Positions 54,067 to 57,512 of a DNA stretch of 57,512 nt are shown piece by piece (positions within the stretch are counted from its first letter, which is position 1; each line of letters starts with the position of its first letter). The DNA is from Nitrospirota bacterium (lineage in GTDB: Bacteria > Nitrospirota > Thermodesulfovibrionia > Thermodesulfovibrionales > SM23-35), in assembly GCA_013388455.1 (NCBI GenBank), contig JACAFF010000041.1, forward strand, positions 1-57,512, given 5' to 3'. The notes under the pieces were generated by a model. The model was not told where the DNA came from, ran no database searches, and saw only the letters and a list, made by a program, of their open reading frames with translations. The translations under genes and the position numbers were made by a program.

Positions 54067-54315
54067 TTAAATTTCCATTCTGCCACCAAGTAATTGACCT
54101 GCAATAGCGGCAAATGCAAAAATTGGTATGTATTTTATATCGATATGAGAGATAATCCTTGCAATAAATATAAGTGGTATGGGTATATGTATATATAAGA
54201 ACCATCTTAGTGAATATCTTTTTGCCCTTGCTCTTGCATATCCGAAAGGAAGATTGATTAAGAGCGTAAAGACAAAAATGGCGGCAATTATATTGAATTT
54301 GCTCAAAAAATCCAT
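54067..54315 (-). CDS. Small membrane protein, unknown family
   Basis: 82 residues with three hydrophobic helices (AAIFVFTLLINLPFG; WFLYIHIPIPLIFIARII; YIPIFAFAAIAGQLLGG) separated by a basic loop (RARAKRYS). The ending AAIAGQLLGGR is seen in small uncharacterised inner-membrane proteins. It is immediately upstream of the dehydrogenase, 2 bp apart, and probably co-transcribed with it. Confidence 0.7.
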   Translation of the reverse strand: MDFLSKFNIIAAIFVFTLLINLPFGYARARAKRYSLRWFLYIHIPIPLIFIARIISHIDIKYIPIFAFAAIAGQLLGGRMEI

Positions 54316-54438
54316 AATGGAAAATAACTTAAAGATATGATATAAGTCAATTCTGTGGTAAATGCAGAAAATTTTTACATGTTTATAATATAATTTATAG
54401 AATACTTACTTATTTTATTCATAAAATTTTTCGGGTAT

Positions 54439-54565
54439 AGACAGGACATAGTATTTAAGCGGATTTATTTTGCCGATATTCATACAGTATGTATATTAAT
54501 GATTAAGAGGCAAAATCCCTCGGAGGTCAAAGACCGAGAATGAGCGAAAATACTATGTCCTGTCT
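54439..54565. repeat. 127-bp MITE-like element F with perfect 18-bp inverted ends
   Basis: AGACAGGACATAGTATTT (54439-54456) is perfectly inverted at 54548-54565. Inside are nested stems: ATTTTGCC/GGCAAAAT (54467-54474 with 54509-54516), CATAC/GTATG, and CTCGG/CCGAG (54519-54538). The terminal 18 bp plus two more recur once in repeat copy C (34022-34041). No coding frame. It lies in the 309-bp gap before the NifU-like gene; the rest of that gap (54316-54438, 54566-54624) shows no gene. Confidence 0.8.
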
Positions 54566-54624
54566 TAACGAATAATCTGGACTAATTATAAAATTATAAA
54601 GTAAGAGGGATCGAAGACAAAACA

Positions 54625-54831
54625 TTGGAAAATACTGAAGAGAAGATCAGGGAAATTCTTGAGAGTCTGCAATGTATTTTAACTGCTCATGAGAGTTGTG
54701 CAGAATTGTTAGAATTTAAAGATAACAAGGCGGTTATATATTGTGGAGGTCCGTGTAAACAATGTGACAACAGGTGTATCGAAGAAGCGATTAAAGGACA
54801 ATTACCGAACGTTGAAATAATTATTCAGTAA
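54625..54831 (+). CDS. NifU C-terminal-like mini protein
   Basis: 68 residues, TTG start. The layout (EEKIREILESLQ, ELLEFKDNKAVIYCGGPCKQ, CDNRCIEEAIKGQLPNVE) follows the alpha-beta-CxxC-helix pattern of the NifU C-terminal Fe-S scaffold domain, but with four cysteines in CGGPCKQCDNRC instead of two. It could bind an Fe-S cluster or zinc. No good Shine-Dalgarno is seen close to the TTG, so the start is uncertain. It stands alone on the plus strand. Confidence 0.65.
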   Translation: MENTEEKIREILESLQCILTAHESCAELLEFKDNKAVIYCGGPCKQCDNRCIEEAIKGQLPNVEIIIQ

Positions 54832-54872
54832 ATAAGTAATAAGAAACAAATCCAAAAAGGCAAATAAATTCA

Positions 54873-54927
54873 ATTTAATCCAAATAATGCTGCCATTGCT
54901 CGAAAATTTATTTAACTCAATGTAATT
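54873..54927. repeat. Single-arm copy G of the palindromic repeat family
   Basis: AATAATGCTGCCATTGCTCG AAAATTTATTTAACTC (54884-54919) matches copy B 15805-15840 with only a few changes. It has a TTAA near its left border and ends at the stop codon of the DUF2950 gene. Confidence 0.7.
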
Positions 54928-55888
54928 ATAAAACTGATTTTTCAACCTTTGTCCATGTTTTATCAGGATTGAATATCTTGATCGCCTCTGCTTTACGCTT
55001 TGTATTTTTGCCAAGATTTTTCTGGTATATTATACCCTGCTGATTTACCATAAAAGTCATAATGCCAGAATTTCCGTATTCTGCAGGAAAGGCTATAATA
55101 GCAAATCCAAGAATCATTTTCCCTTTTACTATATAATCATATGCTCCTCCGTAAGCATATTTCCCCTGTCCTTTCAGAATCTTGAAATAATAACCGTGGA
55201 ACGGCTGGAGATTTGGATTTGCATAGCCTTCTTCAGCAGCCTGAGCAACCAATGGTCCCAGAGGACTTTCTTCACCTTCTTTTGCATCCCAATATAGACC
55301 ATCATGTTTTCCTTCAGTGCTTATAATCTTTTGAGCAAATTCTACCTTTCCACTTCCTGCACAATCCTTAGTTGCATATTCATGTTGTGCATCGACAAAA
55401 GCATGAAGCACATCAATAACGCTCAATTCATTTCTGCCTATCCTTCTGTTCAGGATCTCCTGTCTTCCTTTTTGCGTATCAAAATACCATCTTGAACCCT
55501 TTTTCACAAGTGGGATAGGCATTGGCCAGTTATCAATGCCTATAGAAAGAATCATTGTATCAGCAGATTTTTGTGTAAGTGTATTCATTTCTTTATACGC
55601 TTCGAGGAATTTTTCACGATCAGTCCTATCGGATGCTTCATCTCCAGAAGAGATTAAATCTCTGCTCGCCGGACCCAACACCAAAAGAATCCTCTTCAGA
55701 TTATGCATCCTTACTGCTTCAACAAGAGATTTGACTGCTTCTTCAGACGAATCAAAACCCTGCTGATCAAGGCTATCTGCCTTAATAGACGGAGCTACTG
55801 AAAACATAAATACCAGTAATACGATGAGGTAAAATATCACAGAAAACCAGTTCATCTTTTCCTTCTCATGGTATATCTTGTTATTCAT
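54926..55888 (-). CDS. DUF2950-family secreted protein
   Basis: 320 residues. A hydrophobic segment (FSVIFYLIVLLVFMFSVAPS) follows a short charged N-terminus; the start at 55888 has GGAGG 7 nt upstream. Features of DUF2950: QQGFDSSEEAVKSLVEAVR, GRNELSVIDVLHAFVDAQHEY, LYWDAKEGEESPLGPLVAQA and FHGYYFKILKGQG. Function unknown. It follows the DUF3300 gene by 59 bp, a pairing common in proteobacteria and relatives. Confidence 0.9.
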   Translation of the reverse strand: MNNKIYHEKEKMNWFSVIFYLIVLLVFMFSVAPSIKADSLDQQGFDSSEEAVKSLVEAVRMHNLKRILLVLGPASRDLISSGDEASDRTDREKFLEAYKEMNTLTQKSADTMILSIGIDNWPMPIPLVKKGSRWYFDTQKGRQEILNRRIGRNELSVIDVLHAFVDAQHEYATKDCAGSGKVEFAQKIISTEGKHDGLYWDAKEGEESPLGPLVAQAAEEGYANPNLQPFHGYYFKILKGQGKYAYGGAYDYIVKGKMILGFAIIAFPAEYGNSGIMTFMVNQQGIIYQKNLGKNTKRKAEAIKIFNPDKTWTKVEKSVL

Positions 55889-55947
55889 TTATTTTCCTCC
55901 ATCATGCATCTATAGTCATGGAAAAATTATTGTTTATTCTCATTTGG

Positions 55948-57153
55948 CTATCTACTGAATTTCAATCCGCTACCGCTATCAGGGAACATACCACCCGGTT
56001 GTATAATTACTTTGCTCGGACTTATTATTTGCTTACTCTTGCGGCTTTCACTTCCCCTTTCACTTGCCTTCCTCTCAAAGCTTCCATTTCCGATTCCCCT
56101 GAAAGGGGTATCCAGAACTGGCTTCTGTTTAATTTTTTTTGGTTCGGTTTTAGCTCCTGGGACAATTATTCCTTTCTGAACCTCAACAGGTTGTTCTTTT
56201 GTTTTAAATATCTTTTTCTCAGAACCTTCTTTTGGCGGATATCCACGTATTTCAGGGCTTGAAGGTGACAACCATAAAGATCCTGGTTTTGTTATGAAAC
56301 GTTCTTTTGTTTTACTATCCCTGTAAGCAACTCCTTTCCTGTGATAAGGGTCATGACGCCAGTAAACCTTACCAGAAACTTGCTTTTTGTGTTCTTTGTG
56401 GAATCGCTTGGTTTTATGGACTTCTATATAAATATGATGCACATGCCAATCAAACCATACCCAAGACCACAAACCTATTCCAATAAAAAAAGGAGGTGAA
56501 TAACTTATATATCCGCCGGTGATTACATACCCATAAGGATAATACCAATAATATGGAGGATAGGCTGGATACCACCATGGCCCATATACATAAATAGGGT
56601 CGTAGACTGGAATATAAATCACCTGAGTATTGGCAGGTTCAATCCTGATAATTTCTTTCTCCACGATGACTTCTTGTTCTGATGTCGTCTTGAGATTTCC
56701 CTGTTCCTGAGCTTTCCTGCGCAGTTCCTGTATAACCTCCATGACTTCATCTTCCTGAGCAAGAAATGCATCTCCTAATTTTCTGGTCTGGTCAAGTTTA
56801 TCACTCATAGCAAAAAGTACGTCTGGAAAATGACATAGCGATTTTATGCTTGTATCCCATGGCTTCAGTTTCAGAGCATTGTCCAGTTCATCACCCTTCA
56901 AGCCCTTGTTCTGACGCAACCATCGCTCAGCTTCTACTACTTCGAGCGGATATGTCGATGCTATAAGTATCTGAGCTATTAGCGAATCCGGATAAAGGGC
57001 AATTGAAGCAAGCATTTGAGTGAGTTCTTCCTTTTTAAATCTTTCAGATTGTTCCGACTCACCGTAATCTTGCGCTGCTATTTCATGCGGTAACATAAGC
57101 ATGGGAAATAATATCCATGCAAGAGTTATCTTAATAATTTTTATATTTCGCAT
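55948..57153 (-). CDS. DUF3300-family secreted protein
   Basis: 401 residues from the ATG at 57153 (GGAG 5 nt upstream; an ATG at 57168 has none). Signal peptide (LAWILFPMLMLPHEIAAQ), then the DUF3300 core LTQMLASIALYPDSLIAQIL, STYPLEVVEAERWL and YIPVYDPIYVYGPWW. A strongly aromatic Tyr/Trp/Pro stretch (residues about 195-245) precedes a basic, Lys/His-rich C-terminus. Likely periplasmic or surface-associated; the function is not known. Co-transcribed with the DUF2950 gene. Confidence 0.9.
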   Translation of the reverse strand: MRNIKIIKITLAWILFPMLMLPHEIAAQDYGESEQSERFKKEELTQMLASIALYPDSLIAQILIASTYPLEVVEAERWLRQNKGLKGDELDNALKLKPWDTSIKSLCHFPDVLFAMSDKLDQTRKLGDAFLAQEDEVMEVIQELRRKAQEQGNLKTTSEQEVIVEKEIIRIEPANTQVIYIPVYDPIYVYGPWWYPAYPPYYWYYPYGYVITGGYISYSPPFFIGIGLWSWVWFDWHVHHIYIEVHKTKRFHKEHKKQVSGKVYWRHDPYHRKGVAYRDSKTKERFITKPGSLWLSPSSPEIRGYPPKEGSEKKIFKTKEQPVEVQKGIIVPGAKTEPKKIKQKPVLDTPFRGIGNGSFERKASERGSESRKSKQIISPSKVIIQPGGMFPDSGSGLKFSR

Positions 57154-57272
57154 AATGTCTCCTTTCAATGGTTTTCTACTAACTAATTAAACCCGAAAAA
57201 TACAACCCTTTAGCAATAGAGACAGGCATATAAGTATCAAAAATATAAATATTTTTTCCGGTTTTCCCAATC

Positions 57273-57512
57273 TTATGTTTTTTGGCTTGGCAACGAAAAA
57301 TTAAATGTTGCACCTTTATCAACTTCCCCTTCAGACCATACTTCTCCACCATGCCGGGTTACTATCCGATGCACAATGGCAAGTCCCACCCCGGTCCCGG
57401 GAAAATCCTTCTCACTATGTAAACGCTGAAATACCTTAAAAAGCTTATCTGCATATCTCATGTTAAACCCTGCCCCATTATCCTCAACACTATACACTAC
57501 CTTCCCATTCTC
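57273..57512 (-). CDS. Histidine kinase, C-terminal ATPase domain (partial, cut by window edge)
   Basis: The visible 79 residues contain the N/G1 box [26 protein letters not shown], and the G2 box [15 protein letters not shown], ending in GATFNFSLP, the standard end of a HATPase_c domain. The FQRLH...GTGVGLAIV form is typical of phytochrome-like and hybrid sensor kinases. The input and dimerisation domains lie beyond 57512. No response regulator follows within the window; the DUF3300 gene starts 120 bp downstream. Confidence 0.92.
   Translation of the reverse strand, partial: ENGKVVYSVEDNGAGFNMRYADKLFKVFQRLHSEKDFPGTGVGLAIVHRIVTRHGGEVWSEGEVDKGATFNFSLPSQKT

Noticed and set aside
54065-54205. 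Extended N-terminus of the zinc dehydrogenase
   Set aside because: Overlaps the upstream small membrane protein gene in another frame; the family start aligns with the TTG at 54064.

Overview
The window comes from an AT-rich, Gram-negative, probably anaerobic bacterium. OmpA/Pal-type and TolC-type envelope proteins mark the outer membrane. A [NiFe]-hydrogenase maturation operon, an acetyl-CoA-synthase-gamma-like Fe-S protein and the general gene repertoire suggest a Nitrospirota (Thermodesulfovibrio-like) or deltaproteobacterial-type genome. That placement is inference from gene content; no rRNA marker is present.

Layout. 1-720 is a mobile-element scar: a tyrosine recombinase whose start is separated from its body by a one-base frameshift, a pair of 32-bp direct repeats, and the decayed 3' end of a transposase. 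720-9849 (minus strand) holds an OmpA-type lipoprotein and then a long operon, read from 9849 downward: DUF948 protein, YtxH protein, hypA, hypB, hypF, hypD, a CdhE/AcsC-like Fe-S protein, hypE, pdxJ and tRNA-fMet, closed by a terminator. hypC is absent. ribD runs the other way at 9983. 11104-15781 is an obgE operon that also carries a HEAT-repeat protein and an HD-GYP protein sharing one N-terminal module, plus a small Zn-ribbon regulator. rplU-rpmA form a separate unit with their own terminator.

16867-25992 is a three-gene secreted-protein cluster: a 2039-residue multidomain protein with an HExxH metallopeptidase-like core, a small carboxypeptidase-regulatory-like protein and a zinc phospholipase C-like protein. 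26172-34986 has a GNAT acetyltransferase, queE, a large PPDK-like phosphotransferase lacking the PEP/pyruvate barrel, a divergent GAPDH, and two membrane proteins. 35113-40780 is a five-gene MacAB-TolC-like export operon. 41001-48608 (minus) is an AttEFGH-like ABC system (CrtC/AttH lipocalin, ATPase, 8-TM permease) followed by an AcuC-type deacetylase, a nicotinate phosphoribosyltransferase and an EamA exporter. rarA and mutS2 follow on plus. The right end has a broken mazEF-type toxin-antitoxin pair, a zinc dehydrogenase carrying a palindromic in-frame insert, a NifU-like mini protein, a DUF3300/DUF2950 pair and the C-terminus of a histidine kinase.

Scattered between genes is a family of palindromic, MITE/REP-like repeats (near 1857, 15794, 33934, 40941, 52298, 54873), some abutting stop codons and ending in TTAA, plus a related 127-bp element at 54439. 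The candidates I find most interesting are the PPDK-like enzyme with a ~880-residue unknown N-terminal region beside a divergent GAPDH, the giant HExxH surface protein cluster, the CdhE-like subunit inside the hyp operon, and the repeat family including a palindrome inserted inside a coding gene.
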